Shown here: positions 1 through 8,633 of the stretch, one piece after another
How positions within the stretch are numbered: the stretch's first letter is position 1
How the letters are laid out: every line of letters begins with the position of its first letter
Assembly: GCA_025354605.1 (NCBI GenBank)
Contig: JANXMN010000272.1
Coordinates: forward strand, 1-42,870
DNA: 42,870 bases
Direction of reading: 5' to 3'
From: Hymenobacter sp.
GTDB taxonomy: Bacteria > Bacteroidota > Bacteroidia > Cytophagales > Hymenobacteraceae
Translations under genes and position numbers: made by a program
Notes under the pieces: model-generated
Seen by the model: only the letters and a program-made list of their open reading frames with translations
What the model was told of the DNA's origin: nothing
Database searches by the model: none

Positions 1-413
1 GCGATGGAACGCACCGCCGTGCCCGTGTCGGGACCCTGGCGGTTGAGCTCGGTGGGATTGTGGGAGCCCAGAAAAAACACGTCGAGCAGCTGCTGGTAGC
101 TCACAATGCCCGGGTTGTAATGCACCTCCACGGCTTCGGCGTGGCCGGTGCGGCCGGTTACCACGGCGTCGTAGCGCGGGTGGGCGGTAGCGCCGCCCGC
201 GTAGCCCGCGACGACAGCCGTCACGCCACGCACTTCGGCAAATATTTCTTCCTGGGGCCAGAAACAGCCGCCGGCGAAGGTCGCCACGGCCGAACTCGCC
301 GGCCTGGCCGGTGCGGCACCAGCCGCCGGGAGCATCATCACCGGGATAAAGCCGAGCGAAGCCAGAACACCGCTGACCAGTAATAGGGCGAACAAATAAT
401 TGCGGGTTTCCAT
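1..413 (-). CDS. msrA: Exported peptide-methionine (S)-S-oxide reductase MsrA, partial (3' end outside window)
   Basis: Reduces methionine-S-sulfoxide in proteins back to methionine. The reading frame from the ATG at 413 gives a hydrophobic N-terminus ([19 protein letters not shown]) followed by the MsrA active-site motif GGCFW with catalytic Cys50, the GYAGG segment, and a C-terminal [13 protein letters not shown] block typical of MsrA. The frame runs off the left edge at about residue 137, so resolving cysteines cannot be seen. The signal sequence implies a periplasmic or lipid-anchored enzyme, unlike the usual cytosolic MsrA. The residue after GCFW is Pro where Gly, Cys or His is common. 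It is the last visible gene of a minus-strand set with a DUF417 protein and DsbD, which could supply reducing power. Family call is firm; location is inferred. Confidence 0.9.
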   Translation of the reverse strand, partial: METRNYLFALLLVSGVLASLGFIPVMMLPAAGAAPARPASSAVATFAGGCFWPQEEIFAEVRGVTAVVAGYAGGATAHPRYDAVVTGRTGHAEAVEVHYNPGIVSYQQLLDVFFLGSHNPTELNRQGPDTGTAVRSI

Positions 414-474
414 GGATTGAAAAATGAAGGAGCAGCGGGAAAGGGGAGGAGGGCCCGCCCAAGCCAACCCGCGG

Positions 475-996
475 CTAGTAGGCGCGCCGGGCCTCGGCGG
501 CGGTGTAGAGGGCGGCACCCAGCAGGGTCAGGTCTTTAATGATAAAGCCGCCGGTACCGCCCGGCACCCACAAGCCGTCGACGAGGGCAAACGCGCCCGG
601 CGTGGTGAAGAGAAACGACACCGTGACGGCAAACACCAGCACAGCGCCCAGGCTGCCCACGAAGGAAAGGCGCGGGGCCACCGGTCGTAAGGCCATCAGC
701 AGGGCAATGAGAATTTCGGCCGGCCCGACCAGGTTAGAAACCGTGCGCACGCTGAACACATCGTAGAGCCAGGCAAAAAGCGGGCTGTGGGCAAACAGGG
801 GCTGGATGCCGCTGGCTTCGGTGGGCGTGAACTTGAACACCCCGAACCAGAGCAGAATCAGAACCAGGCTGTAGCGCAGCACCACGGTGGCAGCGCGTTC
901 CAGAGCCGGGGCCGGGCCTAGTTGATAGGCGGCAGGGGACAAATCAGCGGCAGCGGCAAAGGCAACGGGCTGGTCCAGGAGCAAGGAGGGTTTCAT
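475..996 (-). CDS. DUF417 (YkgB/RclC-like) inner-membrane protein
   Basis: A 173-residue membrane protein with about four hydrophobic segments. The conserved block around [20 protein letters not shown] and the preceding [11 protein letters not shown] match the DUF417 family, which includes E. coli YkgB (RclC) of the reactive-chlorine resistance system. The start at 996 (MKPSLLLDQ) is chosen because the longer upstream reading is low-complexity and out of family. It lies about 100 bases downstream of dsbD and 61 bases upstream of msrA on the same strand, so a shared transcript is plausible and fits a role in oxidant defence. The molecular function of the family is not settled. Confidence 0.85.
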   Translation of the reverse strand: MKPSLLLDQPVAFAAAADLSPAAYQLGPAPALERAATVVLRYSLVLILLWFGVFKFTPTEASGIQPLFAHSPLFAWLYDVFSVRTVSNLVGPAEILIALLMALRPVAPRLSFVGSLGAVLVFAVTVSFLFTTPGAFALVDGLWVPGGTGGFIIKDLTLLGAALYTAAEARRAY

Positions 997-1097
997 AAGC
1001 GGGGGATAATATTTTCTTCCTAGACGCCGGCATTGCGCGGGACTTACACGGGCTTGGGAATTATTATGGCGGCGAGTGACAGTCAGCCGACGCGTAG

Positions 1098-3245
1098 TTA
1101 GCGCCCGGCCACGGCCCCGGCCGGGCCCTGGTAGCGCTGCACGCCGGCGGCCAGAAACTGCGCGAAGCGGGCCGCGTCGGGTTCGTAGGCCACGGGCGGC
1201 ACCAGGGGCGCGGGGCCGTCCTGGGCGGGGTCGAGCAGCACGTAGTAGGGCTGGGCGTTCACGCCGTAGCGCGTGAGCTGGAGGTCGGCGTTTTGCTTGC
1301 CCAGGCTGGTTTTGGGCTGGTGGTCGCGCGCCGAGGTGTACCAGTCGGCGGCGGGTAGCTCGGTTTTGTCGTCCACGTACAGGGCCACCACCACGTAGTC
1401 GCGGCGCAGCTTTTCGAGCACGGCCGGGTCGCTCCACACACTGGCTTCCATCTTGCGGCAATTCACGCAGCCGTGGCCGGTGAAATCGATGAACAGGGGC
1501 TTGTGCTGCTGAAGGGCCACGCGCTTGGCCTGCGCTAAGTCGAAGTAGCCGTTCAGGCCCAGGGGCAGCTCGAGGAAGCTGCCGAAGCGCGGGGCTTCGC
1601 CGGCCGGCATGGCCTGGGCGGTTGAGCTGCCCGGCGCGGCGGCCAGGTTGAAATCATGGCTGGTTTGGGGTGGCAGGTAGCCGGCCAGCAGTGGCAGCGG
1701 AGCCCCGAACAGGCCCGGCACCAGATACACCACGAAGCCCAGGGCCAGCGTGGCCAGCAGCACGCGCCCCACGCTCAGGTGCGGCAGGTCGGAGTCGTGC
1801 GAAAACCGGATTTTGCCCAGCAGATACAGGCCCAGCATCAGGCTCAGGGCAATCCAGAGGGTGAGGTACACGCCCCGGTCAAGCAGATGCCAGTGATAGG
1901 TAAGGTCCACGGTGCTCAGGAATTTGAAGGCCAGCATCAGCTCCACGAAGCCCAGCGTTACCTTCACCGTGTTCAGCCAGCCGCCCGAGCGGGGCAGGTT
2001 TTTGAGCCACGAGGGGAAAATGGCAAACAGCGTGAACGGCAGCGCGAAAGCCAGCGAGAAGCCCACCATGCCCACCACCGGCAGCAGCGTCTGCCCCTGG
2101 GCCGACAGGCTTAGAATAGTAGCCACGATGGGGCCGGTGCACGAAAACGACACCAGCACCAGCGTAAACGCCGCGAAGAAAATGCCGCCCCAGCCGCCCT
2201 TGTCGGCCTGCCGGTCGGCCCGGTTCACCAGGCCGCTGGGCAGCGTGATTTCAAACAGCCCCAGAAACGAAAGCCCGAAGGCTACGAACACGACGAAGAA
2301 AATCAGGTTTGGCAGCCAGTGCGTGGCCAAAAAATTAGGCCCCTCGGCCCCCAGCAGCCGGGCCACTACCACCCCCACCACCGTGTAAATTCCGATAATA
2401 CTCGCCCCGTACACCAGCGCCTTGAGGATGCCCCGGCGGCGGCTGTCGTCGTTGCCCGTGAAGAGCGACACCGTCAGCGGCACCATCGGAAACACGCAGG
2501 GCGTGAGCAGCGCCGCCAGCCCCGACAGAAACGCCAGCAGCCCAAAGCCCCACAGGCCGGTGCCGGCGGGCACTACCATGGCCGCCACCGGCGCAACAGT
2601 TGCCGTTGCCTGCGGTGCCGAAGCAACGGAGGCCGCTACCGGCTGCCCAACTGCTTTTTGCCGCGGTGCGGCAGCCGCAACCGGGACGGCCGGTGCCGGC
2701 CTGGCCGCGGTGGGGGGCAGCGTGGGGTGAGTAGGCAGCGCTACGGCAGCCGCCGCTTTGGCGGCGGCCCGCAGCGGCCCGAAAGTGAGCGAAGTGCTGC
2801 CCGGCACGCAACGGCCATCGGCTCCAGAGCAGCTCTGGTATTCGGCTTCGGCCTTGATGGTGAGCGGGCCGGCTTTCAGCAGCTTGATGCGCTGACGGAC
2901 TTGGCCGGTGGTTTCAAAAAAAGCTACTTCGCCGTTGAACACGTCGTCGTGCACATGCTTCGAGCCGATAGAGCGCGGCTTGCCCACCAACGCGTAGGCG
3001 GGGCTTTTGGCGAAGGTGAGGGTGAACACGGCCGGCCCTACCTCGTCGCTGAAATCGGTCGAGTACAGGTGCCAGCCGGTTTGAATCTTCGCCTTGACAA
3101 TCAAGTCCAACTCGGTCCCCACCTTGACAGTAGGCTGGCTGAGCGCGGTGGTAAGCGTGGTAGGCGTGAGCACCTGGGCACCGGCCGGACCAGCCAGCAG
3201 CGCCGGCGCGGCGAATAAAACGAGCAAATGATTGCGGAGAGACAT
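1098..3245 (-). CDS. dsbD: DsbD-type thiol:disulfide interchange protein
   Basis: Moves electrons from cytosolic thioredoxin across the inner membrane to periplasmic partners. It has 715 residues: a signal peptide (MSLRNHLLVLFAAPALLAG), a DsbD-alpha-like N-terminal domain to about residue 165, an Ala/Pro-rich linker to about 230, an eight-helix DsbD-beta region carrying the two membrane cysteines (LTPCVFPMVPL and FSCTGPIVATIL), and a C-terminal thioredoxin domain with CVNC (HGCVNCRKM). All three domains are complete. The start at ATG 3245 is preferred over an in-frame GTG at 3269 because it places the signal peptide at the N-terminus. It heads the set with DUF417 and exported MsrA, so MsrA is a plausible electron acceptor. 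Confidence 0.93.
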   Translation of the reverse strand: MSLRNHLLVLFAAPALLAGPAGAQVLTPTTLTTALSQPTVKVGTELDLIVKAKIQTGWHLYSTDFSDEVGPAVFTLTFAKSPAYALVGKPRSIGSKHVHDDVFNGEVAFFETTGQVRQRIKLLKAGPLTIKAEAEYQSCSGADGRCVPGSTSLTFGPLRAAAKAAAAVALPTHPTLPPTAARPAPAVPVAAAAPRQKAVGQPVAASVASAPQATATVAPVAAMVVPAGTGLWGFGLLAFLSGLAALLTPCVFPMVPLTVSLFTGNDDSRRRGILKALVYGASIIGIYTVVGVVVARLLGAEGPNFLATHWLPNLIFFVVFVAFGLSFLGLFEITLPSGLVNRADRQADKGGWGGIFFAAFTLVLVSFSCTGPIVATILSLSAQGQTLLPVVGMVGFSLAFALPFTLFAIFPSWLKNLPRSGGWLNTVKVTLGFVELMLAFKFLSTVDLTYHWHLLDRGVYLTLWIALSLMLGLYLLGKIRFSHDSDLPHLSVGRVLLATLALGFVVYLVPGLFGAPLPLLAGYLPPQTSHDFNLAAAPGSSTAQAMPAGEAPRFGSFLELPLGLNGYFDLAQAKRVALQQHKPLFIDFTGHGCVNCRKMEASVWSDPAVLEKLRRDYVVVALYVDDKTELPAADWYTSARDHQPKTSLGKQNADLQLTRYGVNAQPYYVLLDPAQDGPAPLVPPVAYEPDAARFAQFLAAGVQRYQGPAGAVAGR

Positions 3246-3424
3246 AACGAAGCGATGGTTGGTTTCCACGTCTCAGACGAATCTCCAGCGGAGCCCTTAC
3301 ACGCATCCTACATGAAGTTTTGGCGGGATAGAACGCTGCTCGCCCGCCTGCTGCCACGCTACCAGCCTGGCCACTTGTCACCGCGAGCGCATCCTGCTGC
3401 AAACGAAAGCGGGCCAACAGCCAA

Positions 3425-3860
3425 TTACTGATTCAGCAGCGCCAGCTCCTTGCGGCTGGGTATCGGTTGCAAGGGCACGGCCATAAATTTCCGCATGGCC
3501 GTGAGCCAGCCTCGGGCGCTGGGCATCCCGCAGGCGCGACTCGCCGATGAAGCCCCGCACAATGGTTTCAAAGTCGTCGGGCGCTTTGCCGGCCACGCGC
3601 TGCATCACGTCGGTCGGCCCGCCCAAGCCAAACTTGTTGGCCTGGAACTCCCGGTTGCAGAGGCGGGCCTGCGAGATGGTAAACAGGTCGAAACCATAGT
3701 CCCGGCCGATGTAGCAGGCCGCCTTCAGGAATAGCCATTCGGGGGCTGGCGCCACCGGTGCCAGGGGCTCGCCGGCCAGCGTGGTCATGCGGGCCACCCG
3801 CCAAAGGCCATCGTGGCCGCCGCAGAAATTTAAGATTCGGGCCATCATCAAAGGAAACAT
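3425..3860 (-). pseudogene. Frameshifted C-terminal remnant of an NmrA-like NAD(P)-binding protein
   Basis: One frame reads GLGGPTDVMQRVAGKAPDDF followed by ETIVRGF, a pattern common near the C-terminus of NmrA/SDR-type NAD(P)-binding proteins. Near 3520-3530 coherent coding moves by one frame to LTAMRKFMAVPLQPIPSRK and ends with a normal TAA at 3425-3427. No N-terminal Rossmann GxxGxxG is visible upstream, since 3928 onward is the barrel gene in another frame. The fragment is therefore both truncated and frameshifted, unless the sequence has a base error. Family assignment rests on motif recollection and is moderate. Confidence 0.55.
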
Positions 3861-3927
3861 CGAGGGTGAAAAGACCGCACCGGGCCGCCGCGTACCGGGC
3901 CAGCTCAGCGGCGGTCTGGCACCGGCC

Positions 3928-4794
3928 CTACCACTCCCAGGCCGCGCCCACCGTGTATTGGTTGCCCGAATACACGTTGCGCAGCTTGCCGAAGCCCGCT
4001 GCCCAGTCGGCCGTGGCCGAGAGGTTTTTGGTGAAGTTGAAGCTGGCCCCCAGCCCGGCCGTGGAGTAGGCCACACCCTCGCCCAGCCCAATGGTGCCGA
4101 ATTTGGTGAGGTCGGGTGGGCGCACGTTGTCGAGGGTGCGGGCCTGGGCCGTGAGCCAGAGCTTATCGAAGAACTTATAACCGAATTGCCCGCCGTAGCT
4201 GTACTGGTCGGTGTAGCCGCCGGTGCGCTTGTTGTAGCCCGCGCTCAGCGTGAAAAAGGCCGGGAGCGTGCCCAGGCTGTGCGAGAGGGCGGCGCGGGTC
4301 CACACGTTCCACTCGCCATCGCCGGTGGGCAGGCGCAGGTACACGTTCGGGTCGGCGGGGCTCACCCCAAACACGTTGGGGTTGCCCAGTGGGGCTTCTA
4401 CGGCCACCTGCACGGCCAGCGGCCACTTGCCGGTGAGCACGCCGTAGCGCAGCCCGATTTCGGGGTCGCCCACGCCCTGCCCGGCCGACAGGTCGGGGAA
4501 GGCGGCATGCCGGAAAAACGGGAAGTTGAGCGTGGCTTCCAGCCGGTCGGTCAGGCCGTACTCGCCGTACACGCTGTATACCTGCTGGCGGAACCGCGCC
4601 GTGGGAATGGTGCCGCCCGTGAGCGGGTGGTAACGGTCGGTGCTCACCGTGGTGACGCCCACTTTCACGTAGCCTTTTTTCTTCCTACGGGTCCAGCCGC
4701 CACCAGCCCGGACGGGCGCGGTAGCCAATAGCCACACGCTCAGAAGTAGCAGGAACCGGGCGCGCCAGGGCGCGGGAGGGAAGGTTGGGCGCAT
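3928..4794 (-). CDS. Outer-membrane beta-barrel protein (transporter/MetA-like)
   Basis: A 288-residue protein with an N-terminal signal sequence (FLLLLSVWLLATAPVRA) followed by alternating amphipathic strands rich in aromatic and glycine residues (VYSVYGEYGLTDRLEATLNF, YSYGGQFGYKFFDKLWLTAQ) and ending in an aromatic residue (AAWEW), as expected of an outer-membrane barrel. Its pattern resembles the transporter/phenol-degradation MetA-like barrel group. The start codon at 4794 lies two bases after the stop of the DM13 lipoprotein gene, so the two are almost certainly co-transcribed and translationally linked. Substrate unknown. Confidence 0.75.
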   Translation of the reverse strand: MRPTFPPAPWRARFLLLLSVWLLATAPVRAGGGWTRRKKKGYVKVGVTTVSTDRYHPLTGGTIPTARFRQQVYSVYGEYGLTDRLEATLNFPFFRHAAFPDLSAGQGVGDPEIGLRYGVLTGKWPLAVQVAVEAPLGNPNVFGVSPADPNVYLRLPTGDGEWNVWTRAALSHSLGTLPAFFTLSAGYNKRTGGYTDQYSYGGQFGYKFFDKLWLTAQARTLDNVRPPDLTKFGTIGLGEGVAYSTAGLGASFNFTKNLSATADWAAGFGKLRNVYSGNQYTVGAAWEW

Positions 4795-4796
4795 GG

Positions 4797-5849
4797 TTAC
4801 TGAAGCAGGGCCGCCCCAAAATTATACTGGGCGGGGTCGCAGTGAATGATGACGTGCGAAAAGCCAGTGGCGCTGCCGGCAATAGTCAGGGTTTGCGCCC
4901 CGTCGCGCACAATGGTGCCCACCCGGACCACGCTGGCGGGGTTGGCCGCCCGCTGCACCCGAATCAGGCCATCGGACTGCGCCAGGTACACGCCCAGCGA
5001 GCCAGTGTGGAAATCGGTGCGGAAGTTGGCCGCGAAGCGTATCGATTCCACGCCCGCCGCGTCGCGCTCGATGCTTACCGTACCACTGCTGGGCACGCCA
5101 CCCTGGGGCATCATCGGGCCCGTCCGGAGCGTAAGCGGCCCCGGCGCTACCACCGCGAAGGCCGTGGCGCTCGTGGCCGTGCCGCCCGGCGTGGTCACCG
5201 CGAGCGTGCCACTGGCCAGGGCCGCGCCCGCCGGTATCGTCACCGTAATCACCGAGGGCGATACCACCGCGAAGCCCGGCAGGCCGGTGCCGTTAAACGT
5301 GACGGCCGTGGCCCCCGTAAAATTGCTGCCCGTGAGGGTGATAGGCGTGCCGGGCGGCCCGCTGGCCGGCTGGAAGCCCGTGAGGGTGGGCACCATCGAA
5401 GCCGGCGGTGGGGTAGCGGTCACCGTGCCCGTTACGGCCACGCTGCGAACAGTGCTGCCAGGGCTGCTCACGGCAATGATGCCGGCCGGGGTACCGGGAG
5501 CCAGCGCTGCTGCCAGGCGCACATACACCACAGCTACGGTGCCCGATGCCGGGCTTACCGTCTGGTTGGGGGCATAGGCGGCGGCCGGGGTTAGCGCCAG
5601 CTCGTAGCCGGCCGGAGCCGCGATGCTCACCGGACCGGTCAGGGCCGTGCCGCTCACCGTGAAGCTCTGCGCCACCGAAGCCGTACCCACCTGCGCGCTA
5701 AACGCCGTCAGACTCGCCGGGGCCACCGTGAGCACAGGCGGCGGCACGGTCACCACCGGCGTGGGTTCGGTTATGGCTTTGTTACAGGAGCTCAGCCCGC
5801 CCGCCCCGGCCAGCAGAAGGAGCGTCAATAGTCGGCGTAATGGTCGCAT
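4797..5849 (-). CDS. Lipoprotein with IPT/TIG and C-terminal DM13-like domain
   Basis: A 350-residue protein with a lipoprotein signal peptide (lipobox LSSC, acylated Cys at about residue 22). An Ala/Val-rich beta-sandwich-like region covers about 35-150. An IPT/TIG Ig-like domain follows (PTLTGFQPASGPPGTPITLT, about 155-240). The C-terminal 110 residues resemble DM13: NFRTDFHTGSLGVYLAQSDG, then VRVGTIVRDGAQTL, then HVIIHCDPAQYNFGAALL with the single conserved cysteine. DM13 domains have been proposed to act in redox reactions; that is family knowledge, not shown here. It is followed directly by an outer-membrane barrel, suggesting a cell-surface pair. Confidence 0.78.
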   Translation of the reverse strand: MRPLRRLLTLLLLAGAGGLSSCNKAITEPTPVVTVPPPVLTVAPASLTAFSAQVGTASVAQSFTVSGTALTGPVSIAAPAGYELALTPAAAYAPNQTVSPASGTVAVVYVRLAAALAPGTPAGIIAVSSPGSTVRSVAVTGTVTATPPPASMVPTLTGFQPASGPPGTPITLTGSNFTGATAVTFNGTGLPGFAVVSPSVITVTIPAGAALASGTLAVTTPGGTATSATAFAVVAPGPLTLRTGPMMPQGGVPSSGTVSIERDAAGVESIRFAANFRTDFHTGSLGVYLAQSDGLIRVQRAANPASVVRVGTIVRDGAQTLTIAGSATGFSHVIIHCDPAQYNFGAALLQ

Positions 5850-5951
5850 AGGAAATGGCGGTTAAAAAGGATGGTGAGAGGTAGCGGATTTGTTTCGAGA
5901 TAAAAACCGTGTAAAAAAGAACGTCAGGCAGAGCATTCTACTCAGCCCGCC

Positions 5952-6668
5952 TCACAGCACCCCAACCAGGCCGCTGATGCTGACGGCTACCACGGCGGTG
6001 TTGAAGATGAATGAAATAAGCCCGTGCAGCAGCGCCGTGTAGCGCAAAGCCGAGCCGCTGATGCTCACGTCCGAGGTCTGAGCCGTCATGCCGATGCCGA
6101 AGGCGAAATAGGCAAAATCGAGGTAGCTAGGGCGGGCCGAACCGGGCGGAAAATCCAACCCGCCCCCGGGGCCCTCGTCGGTGTAGTAAAGACGGGCATA
6201 GCGTAGCGTGAACACCGTGTGCAGCAGCAGCCAGGCCGAGGCCACGCCCCCGATGGCCAGGGCCACGTGCAGGGCCCGCATAATGGGCGGCAGGGTGGGC
6301 ATCATGCCTGTACTCAGCAGCAGCAGCACCGCCGAGAGGCTGCACGCCACGGCTACCGGCACGAACACGAAGGCCACCACCCGACCCGGCGACTCGCGGG
6401 CGGCCACGGCGCGGGTGTGGCCGGCATCAGCGGTGACCAGCACGCTCCATATCATGGCCAGCGAGGCCAGGGCGAAGGCATCCCAGCCCACGACTGCCCG
6501 CCCGGCCACCGACAGCTCCATTGGGGCCAGCCAGCAGCCGGCCGCGCCCAGCACCAGCGCCGTGCCAAAGCGCCGGCCCACGGGCCATTTGCCCGCCCGC
6601 CGCAGCGTGCGGAACGCGAGCGAGCGGTGGGCGACGCGGTTTGGGTTCAGGGTCGGTGGCGCGGGCAT
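5952..6668 (-). CDS. DUF1345 family membrane protein
   Basis: A 238-residue polytopic membrane protein with about six hydrophobic segments. The C-terminal signature YLDFAYFAFGIGMTAQTSDV followed by RYTALLHGLISFIFNTAVV is characteristic of DUF1345. The function of this family is unknown; it is widespread in bacteria. It stands alone on the minus strand, separated from the DUF1223 gene by a hairpin repeat at 6699-6793. The ATG at 6668 gives the usual family length. Confidence 0.88.
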   Translation of the reverse strand: MPAPPTLNPNRVAHRSLAFRTLRRAGKWPVGRRFGTALVLGAAGCWLAPMELSVAGRAVVGWDAFALASLAMIWSVLVTADAGHTRAVAARESPGRVVAFVFVPVAVACSLSAVLLLLSTGMMPTLPPIMRALHVALAIGGVASAWLLLHTVFTLRYARLYYTDEGPGGGLDFPPGSARPSYLDFAYFAFGIGMTAQTSDVSISGSALRYTALLHGLISFIFNTAVVAVSISGLVGVL

Positions 6669-6698
6669 GGCTTGGAGCTGGTGGAGTTAATTAAAAAT

Positions 6699-6793
6699 GG
6701 TCATGCTGAGCTTGTCGAAGCATCTCTACCGCGCAACTAATCAATACCCTTGCAACAAAGCGGTAGAGATGCTTCGACAAGCTCAGCATGACC
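6699..6793. repeat. REP-like hairpin repeat, copy 1
   Basis: Perfect inverted repeat of 34 bases (arms 6699-6732 and 6760-6793) around a 27-base loop. The arm begins GGTCATGCTGAGCTTGTCG and ends ATCTCTACCGC. Near-identical hairpins occur at 8849-8945 and 32471-32564, and half of the arm recurs in the hairpin at 18831-18881. It lies between the stop of the DUF1223 gene and the start of the DUF1345 gene. It could be a REP/MITE-type element or act as a transcript-end structure. Confidence 0.9.
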
Positions 6794-6818
6794 GTTCTTG
6801 AGTTAATTCCTTAGTCAA

Positions 6819-7634
6819 TTAGTTATTGGCCGTAACGCCCTGGCCGGCCAGCGCCAGGCTGGCCACGCCCACGATGTGGCGCGAGGCGTGCTCCTGCACC
6901 AGCACCACGGCGCGCAGATTAGTGGTTTTCCACTGGCCGTCCAGGCTCAGTGGGGCGGTGGCGGCGAAGGTGCCGTCGGCCGCTACCGTGCCCAGGGGGC
7001 GCAGGGCGCGCACCACGGAGGCGTGGCGCAGCAGCCGGCCCGAGTTTTCGCCCCGGCCCACCTGGGTGGCAAGGCCGGTTTCGGTGAGGGCCAGCAGCAC
7101 GTCGGCGGCTTGGGTACCGGTGGGCAGGTCGGCCACGTGCACGGCCAGGGTGCCATTGGCGGCGCGGGCCAGGGTAACGGTGGCGTGGGGAGCCTTAGCG
7201 GCTTTCAGCACGGTCTCGGCCAGGGTAGTGCGCTGGCTGCCCACGAATTCGTAGCGGCCGTTCACCACGGCCTGCGGGGTGTAGGAGCCTTCGCCGAAAC
7301 CCTGGGCGTACTGGCGCTGGCGCTCGGTGAACTGCGCCGATGAGAACGGGTCTTTCCAACCTAGGCGGTTCCAATAATCAACGTGCTGGCCGAGGGCAAT
7401 GACTTCAACGCCGGGCACCGACTGGCTGGTTTCCAGCTCCCGTAGCGCGGCATCGGCCGAGGGGCACGACGAGCACCCTTCGGAGGTGAACAGCTCGACC
7501 ACGACCGGCACGTTGCCGGCGCTGGCCACATCGGCGTTGGGCATCATGGGCAGGCCGGCCATGCGGGCGCTAATGAGAACGGCGGCCGAGGCGGCCGTGA
7601 GAAAAGGCAGGAGGGCAAATGCAATGCGTTTCAT
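6819..7634 (-). CDS. DUF1223 secreted thioredoxin-fold protein
   Basis: A 271-residue protein with a signal peptide (MKRIAFALLPFLTAASAAV). The start of the mature domain, VVVELFTSEGCSSCPSADAA, holds a CSSC pair in a thioredoxin-like position, and GQHVDYWNRLGWKDPFSS and YTPQAVVNGRYEFVGS are hallmarks of DUF1223. The family is uncharacterised but its thioredoxin-like fold and CxxC-type site suggest a redox role in the periplasm. The start at 7634 is chosen over in-frame upstream Met codons because it places the signal peptide at the N-terminus. Confidence 0.87.
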   Translation of the reverse strand: MKRIAFALLPFLTAASAAVLISARMAGLPMMPNADVASAGNVPVVVELFTSEGCSSCPSADAALRELETSQSVPGVEVIALGQHVDYWNRLGWKDPFSSAQFTERQRQYAQGFGEGSYTPQAVVNGRYEFVGSQRTTLAETVLKAAKAPHATVTLARAANGTLAVHVADLPTGTQAADVLLALTETGLATQVGRGENSGRLLRHASVVRALRPLGTVAADGTFAATAPLSLDGQWKTTNLRAVVLVQEHASRHIVGVASLALAGQGVTANN

Positions 7635-7949
7635 AAGGAAAATGCTTAACAGTGAAAATGTTGTGAGAAAAGCCGCTTGGCTTCTGAGGCGATGGACGCG
7701 GGGGCAGGGCGGGCCTTTCACCTCGGCGCAATATTTATTTTCGGCTGTTGCTAAGCGCCTGCTGAAACTGCTGGTTTCTCGTTGCTCGTGGTTGCTGGTT
7801 GCTGGTTTCTCGTTTGATGCCTTTGGGCCGTCTTTGAGGACGAATACCAACTAGCAACGAGAAATCTGCAACGAGAAACTACTTGAAACCCCGAATGCCA
7901 AAGGCGCCTGCGTAACGGCAGTTGTTTTCAGGCCCCGCCGCGCGCCGGG
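7635..7949. other. Intergenic region between DUF1223 and DUF2652 genes
   Basis: About 315 bases without a supported gene. It holds the promoter side of the DUF1223 gene and, at 7771-7880, a small inverted-repeat cluster. No RNA gene recognised. Confidence 0.6.
7771..7880. repeat. Inverted-repeat cluster built on GTTTCTCGTTGC
   Basis: GTTTCTCGTTGC at 7774-7785 and GGTTTCTCGTT at 7804-7814 are mirrored by GCAACGAGAAA at 7854-7864 and GCAACGAGAAAC at 7868-7879. Short GTTGCTGGTTGCTGGTT iterations lie between. The arms can fold into a long imperfect hairpin. No coding potential seen; probably an intergenic repeat element. Confidence 0.7.
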
Positions 7950-8633
7950 CTAGTTAGGGTGGGGGCGGCCCGGCAGGCTGTGCACCAGCTGGTCCCAGAG
8001 GCCCCGGAAGGAAAAGCGGGCGGGCGGGGCGGGCACAGGCTCCGGAACCGGTGCACCCTCGCGCAGCGACAGGTGCAGGTAGCCAACTTCGCCCAGCCCG
8101 TCGTAGCGGGCGGTGCCGGGGTGGGCACCGGCCCAGGCGCGGGCGGCGGGCCGCCCGGTGCCCAGCAGGTCGTCGGTGAGCAGCAGGTACTCGTGCGAGG
8201 GCACGTCGTTTTTCAGCAGGCGGTGCAGCGTTATCACAGCCGAGCCGAAGGGCTTGCGCTGCTGGCGCACGGTGGTGAAGCCCAGCGGGCCGGCGTGGGC
8301 CACCACTTTCAGCGTGAGTTGGCCCACGGCCGTACAGGCCGTGCAGGTGCACTGGCAGGTGCGCTGGTAGTCGGCTACCCAGGCGTGAAACGCCCCGAAC
8401 ATGCGCCGGGCCTGCGCCAGCACCCGCTCCGGGGCCGGCACCTGGCCTTCTTTGTAAAACAGCACGGCGTCGCCCTCAATCTCGGCCACGCTCAGGTCGA
8501 GGTGGTCGGCGGCGATGAGGGTTTCGAGCAGGCCGGAGATAATCTGCTGGCTGTGCTCGAGCTCGGTGGCATGCACGAAAACCGTGAAACCGCTGATGTC
8601 GGGCATGAGCAGGAGGGAGGCGGGCGTTTCCAT
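7950..8633 (-). CDS. DUF2652 family protein (adenylate-cyclase-like fold)
   Basis: A 227-residue protein beginning METPASLLLMPDISGFTVFV, the characteristic opening of DUF2652 proteins, whose N-terminus resembles the LPDISGFT start of class III adenylyl cyclase-related domains. Further family features are AEIEGDAVLFYK, a cysteine cluster (CQCTCTAC) near residue 95, and KPFGSAVITLHRLLKNDVPS. Start ATG 8633 is fixed by this conserved N-terminus; the frame continues upstream but has no family character. Nucleotide cyclase activity is not demonstrated for this family. It lies on the minus strand upstream of the DUF1223 gene. Confidence 0.82.
   Translation of the reverse strand: METPASLLLMPDISGFTVFVHATELEHSQQIISGLLETLIAADHLDLSVAEIEGDAVLFYKEGQVPAPERVLAQARRMFGAFHAWVADYQRTCQCTCTACTAVGQLTLKVVAHAGPLGFTTVRQQRKPFGSAVITLHRLLKNDVPSHEYLLLTDDLLGTGRPAARAWAGAHPGTARYDGLGEVGYLHLSLREGAPVPEPVPAPPARFSFRGLWDQLVHSLPGRPHPN

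Noticed and set aside
6699..6793. Hairpin repeats considered as CRISPR or tRNA-like elements
   Set aside because: Copies are far apart, have no regular spacers and do not fold as tRNA; they are intergenic inverted repeats.
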